Below are positions 7,510 through 15,228 of a stretch of 64,000 bases of DNA, one piece after another (position 1 is the first letter of the stretch; the number at the start of each line of letters is the position of its first letter). The DNA is from Arthrobacter citreus (GTDB taxonomy: Bacteria > Actinomycetota > Actinomycetes > Actinomycetales > Micrococcaceae). A program made the position numbers and the translations under genes. The notes below the pieces were generated by a model, which worked only from the letters and a program-made list of their open reading frames with translations, was not told where the DNA came from and ran no database searches. The DNA lies in contig NZ_VTFV01000003.1 in assembly GCF_009192745.1 (NCBI RefSeq), positions 248,001 through 312,000 of the forward strand, given 5' to 3'.

Positions 7510-7742
7510 TCAGTGCCATAAGGACCCCGTGTCGGACAGCCCTTGCATTTGCGAGGCCGCGCGTAGAACAGTTGGGCGAATGCGCTCCCATGTCCTTTTC
7601 ATCAGCGGCCGCGGGGCGCGGGGTGGGCCAGATCCAGGTAGTCGCCCTCCTTATCGAGCAGGTTCGCCATGGAGGCACTCTGGCCGAGCAATACCGACCA
7701 GCTCCATCCGTCAGAGGTGGCGGCCCAACTGCTTTCACTCAC
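7510..7742 (-). pseudogene. Frameshifted small gene, or two coupled micro-ORFs, upstream of the RES gene
   Basis: From a GTG at 7742 the minus strand reads SESSWAATSDGWSWSVLLG, then QSASMANLLDKEGDYLDLAH, and stops at 7602. The stop overlaps an ATG as TGATG, and that frame reads MKRTWERIRPTVLRAASQMQ then GLSDTGSLWH to a stop at 7510. Both halves look like real protein, and a single-base shift in the C-rich stretch near 7606-7620 would join them into one protein of about 77 residues. I do not recognise it. Its position upstream of the RES gene makes it a possible partner, but this is speculation. Confidence 0.35.
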
Positions 7743-7923
7743 TAATTGGGCCGAGCCTCGGATCTCGCCGCGGCCGCATCCAGGTTTCGTCACGACGTCA
7801 GCAGACGTCCCGGTCAGGAAACTCGCAACCGACTGAAGGACTCGGTGGCAGACGGCGGCTGCCCTCTTGAAACTGGCGTTACCACCCGTTCCTGTAGCCG
7901 GAGGCCTGTGTAAGACTTCGCGC
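7743..7923. other. Divergent intergenic stretch
   Basis: Between the minus-strand fragment and the following plus-strand gene. I see no convincing gene. A weak AAGACT box 6 nt before the ATG at 7924 may be a leaderless -10 element. Confidence 0.25.
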
Positions 7924-8505
7924 ATGAATGGTCCCCAACGGGATGTGGGAATAAAGAATTGGATACGGCTGCATCCGTACCAGGCACTTGCACTGGGCTA
8001 TGTGGTCTTTCTGGCATTCATAACTGCAGTGAGCCTCGTGAGGGACTCTGCGGACTTGGCTAATGCCCTGTTCAGCGCCTTGCTCTACTCCCTGGTTTAC
8101 TGGCTTGGCGCATTGTTCCAGGTACGAACTGTCCGCAAGACCAAAAAGCGGCTCGATGAGCACGGGCAGTCCAAGGCGTATATCCGCTACCCGAATTCCC
8201 GTCCGGGTTCACTCAGCGGGATCTGGAACCAGGGAATTGCGGCTCCCGAGTCCGGGTTTATCCGCTTCCAGCCTGCTGTGTACAACAATTTGGAGCCTTC
8301 AGGGCGAGCAACTGATTTCATGGTGCAGGAAGTGCTCCCTGATCGCCGCAAGGTAAGCCGCAAAGAGCGAAAATTCCTCTGGGACTCCGGATACGAAGTC
8401 ATCACCCTGATTACCGACGCGGGCACAGTCGAACTCGCTTCCAGTCCGGAATCACTGGACAAGCTCGTCAAGGTCCTGGCGTCGGACCCTGGGGTGCAGC
8501 CCTGA
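7924..8505 (+). CDS. Membrane protein of unknown function
   Basis: 193 residues from the chosen ATG. Two adjacent membrane helices near the N-terminus (about residues 17-38, YQALALGYVVFLAFITAVSL, and 45-68, NALFSALLYSLVYWLGALF) are followed by a basic linker and a cytoplasmic domain of about 120 residues (FIRFQPAVYNNLEPSGRA, GYEVITLITDAGTVELAS). An upstream in-frame TTG at 7867 would add 19 residues unlike a membrane protein N-terminus, so I prefer this start. No family recognised. Confidence 0.6.
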   Translation: MNGPQRDVGIKNWIRLHPYQALALGYVVFLAFITAVSLVRDSADLANALFSALLYSLVYWLGALFQVRTVRKTKKRLDEHGQSKAYIRYPNSRPGSLSGIWNQGIAAPESGFIRFQPAVYNNLEPSGRATDFMVQEVLPDRRKVSRKERKFLWDSGYEVITLITDAGTVELASSPESLDKLVKVLASDPGVQP

Positions 8506-8682
8506 ACGTCGCCGGTTCCCTGTGGTCAAGGCGGTATCCACGGAAGCAGGGTCAAGCCTGTTTAGCCCATCGGCACGTGTCGCAGACAGCCGACACGCAG
8601 GGTCAAACAAGCTTTACGTACAACTTGCTTGACAGTACAGTTTCCTTGACAGGCGGGTTGCTAGCTGGAGGAAGACTGACTG
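8506..8682 (+). promoter_or_regulatory. Upstream region of the membrane protein/XRE pair with repeated motifs
   Basis: TTGACAG occurs at 8629 and 8646, 17 bp apart, and GTACA occurs three times (near 8618, 8635 and 8689, the last inside the coding start). Such repeats suit an operator for the XRE regulator encoded in the operon, but no -10 element at standard spacing is clear. Confidence 0.3.
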
Positions 8683-9144
8683 ATGACTGTACAAAATGCC
8701 CGGAGTAAATGGGGCAGAGCGAAGTTTGGCGGCAGTACCGCACAGCTGCTGTGCGCCTCGCTGGCAGCCGGAGTGCTCCTGTCTGCCGCGCTGGGCTGGC
8801 TCTTTATGGTGCTGCGGAATGGAGACCGTCCGCTGCTGTCCTTCGCTGTTATGGCAGTCTTCACCCTGCCCGTTGCAGCTGTGCTCGCCTGGGCAGTGCT
8901 CGTTGACCGCTCTACCCTGGCCGGGGCCCTCGAAAAACCCGAGGACTCCGTCGAATCCGCCTGGTACGAAAAAGCGGCCAGCGGAGCGTTTACGGACATT
9001 CTCCTGGTGGGGGGACTGGGCTGCGCCGCCCTCACGTTCCTGGGAACCGAGGGCACTGCCGGGCTGGTCCTGGGAGGCGTGGTCGCGTTCGCCATGCTTG
9101 ACTTCGGCGCGCGCTACCTGTGGCTGAAGAAAACCGCTGCCTGA
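8683..9144 (+). CDS. Four-helix membrane protein paired with XRE regulator
   Basis: 153 residues with about four membrane helices (roughly 18-42, 48-72, 103-122 and 126-145). The ATG follows GGAGGAAG at good spacing. Its stop overlaps the ATG of the following small XRE regulator as TGATG. Two-gene units of a small multi-helix membrane protein with a YozG-like regulator are common in Gram-positive bacteria; their physiological role is mostly unknown. No transport or enzyme motif is visible. Confidence 0.7.
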   Translation: MTVQNARSKWGRAKFGGSTAQLLCASLAAGVLLSAALGWLFMVLRNGDRPLLSFAVMAVFTLPVAAVLAWAVLVDRSTLAGALEKPEDSVESAWYEKAASGAFTDILLVGGLGCAALTFLGTEGTAGLVLGGVVAFAMLDFGARYLWLKKTAA

Positions 9145-9350
9145 TGGAGAACACCCTGACCCGCCGCCGCTCAGAACTCGGCTGGTCGCAGCAGCGCCTC
9201 GCCGACGAACTGGGGGTGTCGCGGCAGACCGTCATCTCGATCGAAAAAGGCCGCTACGATCCGTCGCTGCCGCTGGCCTTCCGGCTGGCCGCCGTTTTCG
9301 AGTGCCGGATTGAAGACCTGTTTACCCCCGGTCACGCGCCCGGCAAATGA
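9144..9350 (+). CDS. Small XRE-family transcriptional regulator (YozG-like)
   Basis: 68 residues that are almost entirely one helix-turn-helix domain: RRSELGWSQQRLADELGVSR (helices 1-2) and the recognition helix SRQTVISIEKGRYDPSLPLA, then FRLAAVFECRIEDLFTP, the usual end of this subfamily. An upstream in-frame start would add eight residues; the ATG used here overlaps the previous stop by one base and lies immediately before the domain. Probably autoregulates the operon it shares with the membrane protein; this is inference from family behaviour. Confidence 0.88.
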   Translation: MENTLTRRRSELGWSQQRLADELGVSRQTVISIEKGRYDPSLPLAFRLAAVFECRIEDLFTPGHAPGK

Positions 9351-9378
9351 CCGGACAGAAAGACAGAAAGGCGCCGCG

Positions 9379-10413
9379 ATGACAAACTCTCTGCTTCCCT
9401 CCCGCCTGCCGATAGCCGCAGCGCCCATGGCCGGCGGACCAACGACGACGGCGCTGGCCGCCGCAGTTGCCGCAGCCGGCGGATTCCCGTTCCTGGCAGG
9501 CGGCTACAAAACGCCGGAAGCCCTGGCGCAGGAAATCAGCGTGCTGCGCGCCGCCGGGCTGCCCTTCGGTGTGAACCTTTTTGTTCCCGCCCCTGAAACC
9601 GTCGATGAAGCAGCCTTCCGAACCTACGCCCGCGCGCTGCAGCCTGAGGCGGACCGCTATGGGCTGATCCTCAGCGAGCATCCCGTGGACGATGACGATT
9701 CCTGGGCGCAAAAGCTGGCGCTGCTGATTCAGTATCCGGTCGACGTCGTGTCGCTGACCTTCGCCCTCCCGGCGGCGTCGGATATCGCCGCGCTGCAGGC
9801 TGCTGGAAGCAAAGTCCTCGCTTCGGTAACCACACCCGCGGAAGCACGCCAGGCACAGGCCGCCGGCGTCGACGGCCTGGTGGTTCAGGGACCGCGGGCC
9901 GGCGGGCACAGCGCCACGTTCGACCCCGCCCGCCGGATCGATGAGGTGTCCACCGCAGACCTGGTCAGGGCCGTCCGGGCAGCAGCAAGCCTGCCGGTCA
10001 TCGCTGCCGGCGGCGTCGACGGCCCGGCAGCATTCGAGGCCCTGCTGGCAGCCGGCGCTGAAGCCGCAGCGGTCGGCACCCTGTTGCTCCTCGCCGACGA
10101 AGCAGGGACTTCGCCAACGCACCGGGCGGCACTGACCGCCGGTGCTTTCTCCGAGACCGTGCTTACCAAAGCCTTCACCGGCCGCCCGGCGCGGGCGCTG
10201 CGCAACGGATTCGCCGTCCGGCACGGCTCCCACGCACCCGCCGCCTATCCCGCCGTCCATCACCTCACCCGGGAGCTGCGCCAGGCCGCCGGCAAAGCGG
10301 GCGACGCCGATACCCTCCACCTGTGGGCGGGCACCGGCTGGCGGAGCGCGCCCCGGCGTCCGGCAGCGGACATCATCGCTTGGCTGTCCGGGCCGGAACA
10401 CACCCTGCAGTAG
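9379..10413 (+). CDS. Nitronate monooxygenase family (2-nitropropane dioxygenase-like) flavoenzyme
   Basis: 344-residue TIM-barrel FMN enzyme. Family blocks in order: PIAAAPMAGGPTT at the N-terminus, GVNLFVPAPE (about 55), the phosphate-binding GVDGLVVQGPRAGGHSATF (about 160-180) with the conserved GGH, and PVIAAGGVDGPAAFEALLAA with GAEAAAVGTLLLLADEAGTS (about 210-245). Known members oxidise propionate-3-nitronate or alkyl nitronates using FMN and O2; the physiological substrate here is unknown. Start is the ATG after AGAAAGG. It sits 28 bp after the XRE gene on the same strand and may be part of that transcript. Confidence 0.85.
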   Translation: MTNSLLPSRLPIAAAPMAGGPTTTALAAAVAAAGGFPFLAGGYKTPEALAQEISVLRAAGLPFGVNLFVPAPETVDEAAFRTYARALQPEADRYGLILSEHPVDDDDSWAQKLALLIQYPVDVVSLTFALPAASDIAALQAAGSKVLASVTTPAEARQAQAAGVDGLVVQGPRAGGHSATFDPARRIDEVSTADLVRAVRAAASLPVIAAGGVDGPAAFEALLAAGAEAAAVGTLLLLADEAGTSPTHRAALTAGAFSETVLTKAFTGRPARALRNGFAVRHGSHAPAAYPAVHHLTRELRQAAGKAGDADTLHLWAGTGWRSAPRRPAADIIAWLSGPEHTLQ

Positions 10414-10528
10414 CCAATCTCACGCGGCAGCAGAGCCGTTCCGGAACGCTCGAAGCTCTTCGGGCATCCTAGGCTGGAAGCAAGGCCGCGGCTCACCGCC
10501 GCCACCCGAAACCTTTGAGAGGACCGTC

Positions 10529-11530
10529 TTGAGCAAGCTGCCCTGCGCCGAACTCCACCTGCACATTGAAGGAACCCTGGAGCCGGAGCTGATCTTTGAA
10601 CTGGCTGCCCGCAACGGCATCGAGCTGCCCTACGCGAACCTGGACGAGCTCCGTGCCCGCTACGAGTTCACGGACCTGCAGTCCTTCCTGGACCTCTACT
10701 ACGCCAACATGGACGTGCTGCGCACCGAAGCCGACTTCGCCGCCATGACCCGCGCCTACCTTGCCCGCGCAGCTGCCGCCGGGGTGCGTCACGTTGAAAT
10801 GATGGTGGATCCCCAGGCCCACCTGGCCCGCGGTGTCGCACTTGAAACCTGCATTGGGGGAGTGGCGTCCGTGCTGGAGACCTCTGAGGCGGAGTTCGGT
10901 ATCTCTACGGCGCTGATCGCGGCATTCCTGCGTGACCGACCGCAGGAGGAAGCGTCACGGGTCCTGGCCGACCTGGTGGCCATGGACGCGCCCATCATCG
11001 GCATAGGCCTGGACTCAGCGGAGCTGGGCAACCCGCCGGAGGACTTTGTACCGCTCTACGAGCAGGCCCGTGCCGCCGGCCTGAAGCTCGTGGCGCACGC
11101 GGGGGAGGAAGGGCCGTCCCACTACATCGAACAAGCACTGGACCTGCTGCTGGTAGACCGGATTGACCACGGTATCCGCTGCATGGATGACCCGGAACTG
11201 ATAGCACGGCTTGAACGCGAGCAGGTTCCACTGACCATCTGCCCGCTGTCCAACGTCCGCCTGCAGGCGGTCGATTCGCTGGAGAGCCACCCGCTGCCGC
11301 TGCTGCTGGAACAGGGGCTGAACGTTTCGGTGAACTCCGACGACCCGGCATACTTCGGCGGCTACGTTGATGACAATTTTGCCGTCCTGCGCGAAACGTT
11401 CGATCTCAATCCCGCCCAGCTGGCCAGGCTCGCGGAGAACTCCATTACGGCGTCGTTCGCGTCCCCGGAACGCAAGGCTGAGCTGCTCGCGGAGATCGAG
11501 GCATGGCTCCTGGTGGAGGGAATCGACTAA
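10529..11530 (+). CDS. Adenine deaminase-like amidohydrolase (often annotated adenosine deaminase)
   Basis: 333-residue metal-dependent deaminase. Zinc ligands and catalytic residues are visible: HLHIEGTLEPELIF (HxH), LVAHAGEEGP (His plus catalytic Glu neighbourhood), RIDHGIRC and VNSDDPAYFGGY (Asp). The HIEGTLEPEL and SDDPAYFGGY versions are those of the adenine deaminase branch of the adenosine/AMP deaminase superfamily (fungal Aah1-like) rather than classic adenosine deaminase, so hydrolysis of adenine to hypoxanthine is the more likely reaction. Start is TTG with GAGAGGA upstream. The frame extends upstream without homology. It overlaps the convergent small gene by 4 nt. Confidence 0.85.
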   Translation: MSKLPCAELHLHIEGTLEPELIFELAARNGIELPYANLDELRARYEFTDLQSFLDLYYANMDVLRTEADFAAMTRAYLARAAAAGVRHVEMMVDPQAHLARGVALETCIGGVASVLETSEAEFGISTALIAAFLRDRPQEEASRVLADLVAMDAPIIGIGLDSAELGNPPEDFVPLYEQARAAGLKLVAHAGEEGPSHYIEQALDLLLVDRIDHGIRCMDDPELIARLEREQVPLTICPLSNVRLQAVDSLESHPLPLLLEQGLNVSVNSDDPAYFGGYVDDNFAVLRETFDLNPAQLARLAENSITASFASPERKAELLAEIEAWLLVEGID

Positions 11531-11721
11531 ACCTCGTGGTGCTTCCGGGCTAGCCGGAACGAGATGAGAGTCAGAAGAACCGCGGCCGCCAGAAGGGCTG
11601 ACGCGGTCCACACCAGGGCGCTCTTTTCCGGAAGGGAAAGATTCAGGACCAGAGCCAGTGCCAGCAGCAGGAGCTGCGTGACCAGCAGTTTCCGGCCCGG
11701 AACCTTGTTGGACTTCTGCAT
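11527..11721 (-). CDS. Small two-helix membrane protein, unknown function
   Basis: 64 residues with two membrane helices (about 11-29, LLVTQLLLLALALVLNLSL, and 34-55, ALVWTASALLAAAVLLTLI) and a basic C-terminus. The ATG is preceded by GGGGG at a 5-nt spacing, which decides it over two upstream in-frame starts. Its stop codon overlaps that of the convergent deaminase (shared CTA/TAA). No family assignment. Confidence 0.6.
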   Translation of the reverse strand: MQKSNKVPGRKLLVTQLLLLALALVLNLSLPEKSALVWTASALLAAAVLLTLISFRLARKHHEV

Positions 11722-11787
11722 GTAAACCCCCATGTCATAGCCGTGTTGCTGGCTCCCACGATACAAGTTACCTGTGACCCAGGGGAG

Positions 11788-13071
11788 TCAGCGTCCGCGG
11801 CGGAAGGTCAGTCTCACCACGGCACCGGCAACAACCGCCATCAGCCCCAGCGAAATATCCAGCAGCGGAAGAGACAGCGCCAGCAGGAGCGATCCGGCGA
11901 TTCCGACCACATTCAGCACCCGCGGTGTGTACCAGCGCCGTTTATGCAGCGTAAAGGCAATGACGGCGGTGCCGCCGGCGTACAGCAGCCCGGTGAACGC
12001 AGCGACGCCCAGCAGGGTGGACAAAGGGAATGCAAGGACCAGGGCGATGACGACGACGGCGCCGGCCGCCACGCCAACCCACGCGATCTCGGGCCGGCCG
12101 CGCAGCAGGGAGCGTTTCCGGCCGAACAGCGGCGGCAGCTCACCCTCGGCTGCCATCGCCGCGCCGATCCGCGCGCAGCCGGCATTCAGGGCTGAAAGTG
12201 CCCCCAGCCCGGCAGCGGCCGCAGCGATCAGCACCACGCCGGTGCCCACCCCTCCGCTGAGCTCGGCCGCCGGGACCAGCAGGGGAGCAGGCTCTGCAGC
12301 GAGCGACGCCGGCCCGAAGAAGTTCAGCAGCGACTGGCCCAGCACCAGATACAGGCCCAGCACGACGGCGATGGCCGCCGGCAGCGCCAATGGAATGTTG
12401 CGTGCAGGGGAGCGTACGTGCGGTCCGAGTGAGGCCAGGTACCCGTAGCCGATGAAGGCAAAGTAGAGCAGCGCAGAGGATTCCAGTAGTCCGGCAAACC
12501 CCGGCTCGGGCAGGGTTGCCAGCTTGGGGTTGCCGCCGGGCAGATCGGAGTTGAATGCCACCACGGCCACAAAGGCAAGCACCGCAATAACGAAGGCCAC
12601 GATGAAGCGGGACACCCAGTCGCTGCGGGTCGCCCCAAACAGGTTGAGCACCGCGGTCAGGGCGACGGCCGCGACGGCCACCGCCACCGCGTAGTCCGGG
12701 GCCAGATAGGTGCCCAGCATCAGTGCCGCCACCCCGGCGGCCGCCAGCCGCGAGCACAGGAAGACCCAGCCGGTAACGAACGCCGCTGTGGGACCGAGGA
12801 TCACCCGCGCGGCCCGGGTGCCGCCGTCGTCGTAATTGGCCTGTCCCTCGTTCAACGCCGCACTGATCTGGAAAATCGCGACGCCGCAGGCATAGGCAAC
12901 GACGGCGGCAATCAGCAGCGGGATGGCAAGCGGGCCGCCGTCGGCACTCACCGCAGCGGGGAAGACAATAAACACGCCCGCGCCGACAATGGAACCGATG
13001 CCGGCAGTCGTCGCGTCGAAGCCGCCCAGCGGGCGGGCAGTGGCAGCGTTGCCGGACAAACGGGCCTCCAA
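11788..13071 (-). CDS. APC-family amino acid permease
   Basis: 427 residues, about twelve hydrophobic segments. The first helix carries the family substrate/sodium loop (AGIGSIVGAGVFIVFPAA). ALNEGQANYDDGGTRAAR is the conserved loop after the second helix, and ESSALLYFAFIGYGYLASLG is the sixth-helix region that lines the binding site. Substrate not predictable; amino acid or amine by family. The start is TTG with AAGGGC upstream. It is divergent from aspS and downstream there is only the small membrane protein gene. Confidence 0.85.
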   Translation of the reverse strand: MEARLSGNAATARPLGGFDATTAGIGSIVGAGVFIVFPAAVSADGGPLAIPLLIAAVVAYACGVAIFQISAALNEGQANYDDGGTRAARVILGPTAAFVTGWVFLCSRLAAAGVAALMLGTYLAPDYAVAVAVAAVALTAVLNLFGATRSDWVSRFIVAFVIAVLAFVAVVAFNSDLPGGNPKLATLPEPGFAGLLESSALLYFAFIGYGYLASLGPHVRSPARNIPLALPAAIAVVLGLYLVLGQSLLNFFGPASLAAEPAPLLVPAAELSGGVGTGVVLIAAAAAGLGALSALNAGCARIGAAMAAEGELPPLFGRKRSLLRGRPEIAWVGVAAGAVVVIALVLAFPLSTLLGVAAFTGLLYAGGTAVIAFTLHKRRWYTPRVLNVVGIAGSLLLALSLPLLDISLGLMAVVAGAVVRLTFRRGR

Positions 13072-13109
13072 TCGGTCAGCCCTTGGCCGGGAAGCGCGGG
13101 GAACACCGG

Positions 13110-13115
13110 TAAACT
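13110..13115 (+). promoter_or_regulatory. Candidate -10 element TAAACT of aspS
   Basis: TAAACT lies about 70 bp before the aspS start in the divergent intergenic region. No convincing -35 at standard spacing; assignment is tentative. Confidence 0.3.
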
Positions 13116-13187
13116 CAAAGAAGATCTCTACTCACAATGGGCGGAAACAGGTGGTTTCCGCAACCAATCGAAGTTGAAAGGACTGCT

Positions 13188-14981
13188 GTGCTGCGCACAC
13201 ATGCCCTTGGTTCCCTGAGGGCCGAGCATATTGGACAGACTGTCACCCTGGCCGGCTGGGTTGCCCGCCGCCGGGACCACGGAGGCGTTGCTTTCCTCGA
13301 CCTGCGTGATGCCTCCGGCGTTGCCCAGGTTGTTGTCCGCGAAGAGGACGTCTTCCACGGCCTGCGCAACGAGTACGTCCTGCAGATCACCGGCAAGGTG
13401 GAGCGCCGCCCCGAGGGCAACGAGAACCCTGCCCTGGCCACGGGCGAGGTGGAGGTCATTGCCGACGACGTCGTCATCCTCAACACTTCCGATCCGCTGC
13501 CGTTCCAGATCGACGAGCACGTGGAGGTCGGCGAGGAAGCCCGCCTGAAGCACCGCTACCTGGATCTGCGCCGTCCGGCACCCGCCGCCGCCATGCGCCT
13601 GCGCTCCGAGGCCAACCGCGTAGCCCGCGAACTGCTCCACGACGAGGGTTTCGTTGAAATCGAAACCCCGACCCTGACGCGCTCCACCCCCGAAGGCGCC
13701 CGCGACTTCGTGGTCCCGGCCCGCCTGGCACCCGGCTCCTGGTACGCGCTGCCGCAGTCCCCGCAGCTGTTCAAGCAGCTGCTGCAGGTAGGCGGCTTCG
13801 AGAAGTACTACCAGATTGCCCGCTGCTACCGCGACGAAGACTTCCGTGCCGACCGCCAGCCGGAGTTCACCCAGCTGGACATCGAAGCGAGCTTCGTTGA
13901 AGAGGACGACATCATTGCCCTCGGCGAGCAGATCGTCAAGGCACTCTGGAAGCTGATCGGCGTCGAGATCCAGACTCCGATCGCCCGCATGACCTACGCA
14001 GACGCGATGGCCCGCTACGGTTCGGACAAGCCGGACCTGCGCTTCGGCCTGGAGTTGACCGAGCTCACCGAGTTCTTCAAGGACACCACCTTCCGCGTCT
14101 TCCAGGCACCGTACGTCGGCGCCGTCGTCATGCCCGGCGGTGCCTCGCAGGCCCGCCGCACCCTGGACGCCTGGCAGGAATGGGCCAAGCAGCGCGGTGC
14201 CAAGGGCCTGGCCTACGTGCTGGTCCAGGAAGACGGCGCCCTCACCGGCCCGGTCGCCAAGAACCTCACCGACTTCGAGCGCGAAAACCTGGCCGGGAAG
14301 GTCGGCGCCAAGCCCGGCGACTGCATCTTCTTCGCCGCCGGCCAGGCCAACGAGGCCCGCGCCCTGCTCGGCGCTGCCCGCGTTGAAATCGGCCACCGCA
14401 CCGGCCTGATCGACCCGAAGGACTGGGCTTTCGTCTGGGTTGTTGACGCCCCGATGTTCGAGCCCGCCGCCGCAGCCGTGGCAGCCGGTGACGTGGCTGC
14501 AGGTGAAGGCGAATGGACCGCGGTGCACCACGCGTTCACTTCCCCGAAGCCGGAGTTCCTGGACACCTTCGACAAGGATCCGGGCTCGGCCCTGGCTTAC
14601 GCCTACGACATTGTCTGCAACGGCAACGAGATTGGCGGCGGTTCAATCCGTATCCACCGCCGCGACGTCCAGGAGCGCGTCTTCAAGGTTATGGGTATCT
14701 CCGAGGAGACGGCCCAGGAGCAGTTCGGCTTCCTGCTTGAAGGTTTCAAGTACGGCGCTCCGCCGCACGGCGGCATCGCCTTCGGCTGGGACCGCGTGGT
14801 GGCCCTGCTGGCCGGCGCCGACTCGATCCGCGACGTCATCGCGTTCCCGAAGTCCGGCGGCGGTTACGATCCGCTGACCTCCGCTCCGGCTCCGATCAGC
14901 GCCCAGCAGCGCAAGGAAGCCGGCGTTGACTTCAAGCCGGAGAAGAAGCAGGAAAAGCCGGCTGAGACGCCCGCTTCCTAG
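13188..14981 (+). CDS. aspS: Aspartyl-tRNA synthetase (aspartate/asparagine-type)
   Basis: 597-residue bacterial-type class II synthetase that charges tRNA-Asp. In order: N-terminal OB anticodon-binding domain ([20 protein letters not shown]), class II motif 1 near residue 140, motif 2 ([19 protein letters not shown]), the bacterial GAD insertion (about 300-420) and motif 3 ([13 protein letters not shown]). The start is GTG after GAAAGGA; an upstream in-frame start adds 17 unrelated residues. Whether it also charges tRNA-Asn, as many actinobacterial enzymes do with GatCAB, cannot be decided here. Single gene ended by a strong terminator. Confidence 0.98.
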   Translation: MLRTHALGSLRAEHIGQTVTLAGWVARRRDHGGVAFLDLRDASGVAQVVVREEDVFHGLRNEYVLQITGKVERRPEGNENPALATGEVEVIADDVVILNTSDPLPFQIDEHVEVGEEARLKHRYLDLRRPAPAAAMRLRSEANRVARELLHDEGFVEIETPTLTRSTPEGARDFVVPARLAPGSWYALPQSPQLFKQLLQVGGFEKYYQIARCYRDEDFRADRQPEFTQLDIEASFVEEDDIIALGEQIVKALWKLIGVEIQTPIARMTYADAMARYGSDKPDLRFGLELTELTEFFKDTTFRVFQAPYVGAVVMPGGASQARRTLDAWQEWAKQRGAKGLAYVLVQEDGALTGPVAKNLTDFERENLAGKVGAKPGDCIFFAAGQANEARALLGAARVEIGHRTGLIDPKDWAFVWVVDAPMFEPAAAAVAAGDVAAGEGEWTAVHHAFTSPKPEFLDTFDKDPGSALAYAYDIVCNGNEIGGGSIRIHRRDVQERVFKVMGISEETAQEQFGFLLEGFKYGAPPHGGIAFGWDRVVALLAGADSIRDVIAFPKSGGGYDPLTSAPAPISAQQRKEAGVDFKPEKKQEKPAETPAS

Positions 14982-15000
14982 GCATATCCAGCCCGCATAG

Positions 15001-15035
15001 CGAAACCCGGCCGCCGATTTGGCGGCCGGGTTTCG
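15001..15035 (+). terminator. Intrinsic terminator of aspS
   Basis: Perfect 15-bp stem CGAAACCCGGCCGCC / GGCGGCCGGGTTTCG with a GATTT loop. The 3' arm ends in TTTCG, then GCTTTCC; being symmetric with A and T ends it could act in both directions. Confidence 0.92.
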
Positions 15036-15068
15036 TGCTTTCCGGTAAACGGTAAAAGGAAAGCATGC

Positions 15069-15113
15069 TTGGCGTTTTTAGGCTATTTTGCTAATGCGCA
15101 GCCTCTTTTAGGC
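15069..15113 (+). promoter_or_regulatory. Candidate promoter with direct repeats upstream of the M66 protease
   Basis: TTGGCG at 15069 and TAATGC at 15092 are 17 bp apart, a possible but weak promoter. The octamer TTTTAGGC occurs at 15076-15083 and 15106-15113, exactly 30 bp apart, close to three helical turns, each followed within 4-6 nt by GCTA. This is a candidate tandem operator. Confidence 0.35.
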
Positions 15114-15228
15114 GTTCGCTATTCCGGCGGCTGGGTCTTCATTCGTAGTGTCCTTAAGGCGATTATTTTCTGTCCGCACCGGCTATCTGTCACATCGTCG
15201 AATGACCGCGGGCGAGCTAGGAATACGA

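Noticed and set aside
9322-10401. Minus-strand open frame of 359 codons over the nitronate monooxygenase gene
   Set aside because: Antisense shadow; the plus-strand gene is certain.
13128-14531. Minus-strand open frame of 467 codons over aspS
   Set aside because: Antisense shadow of aspS without any family motif.
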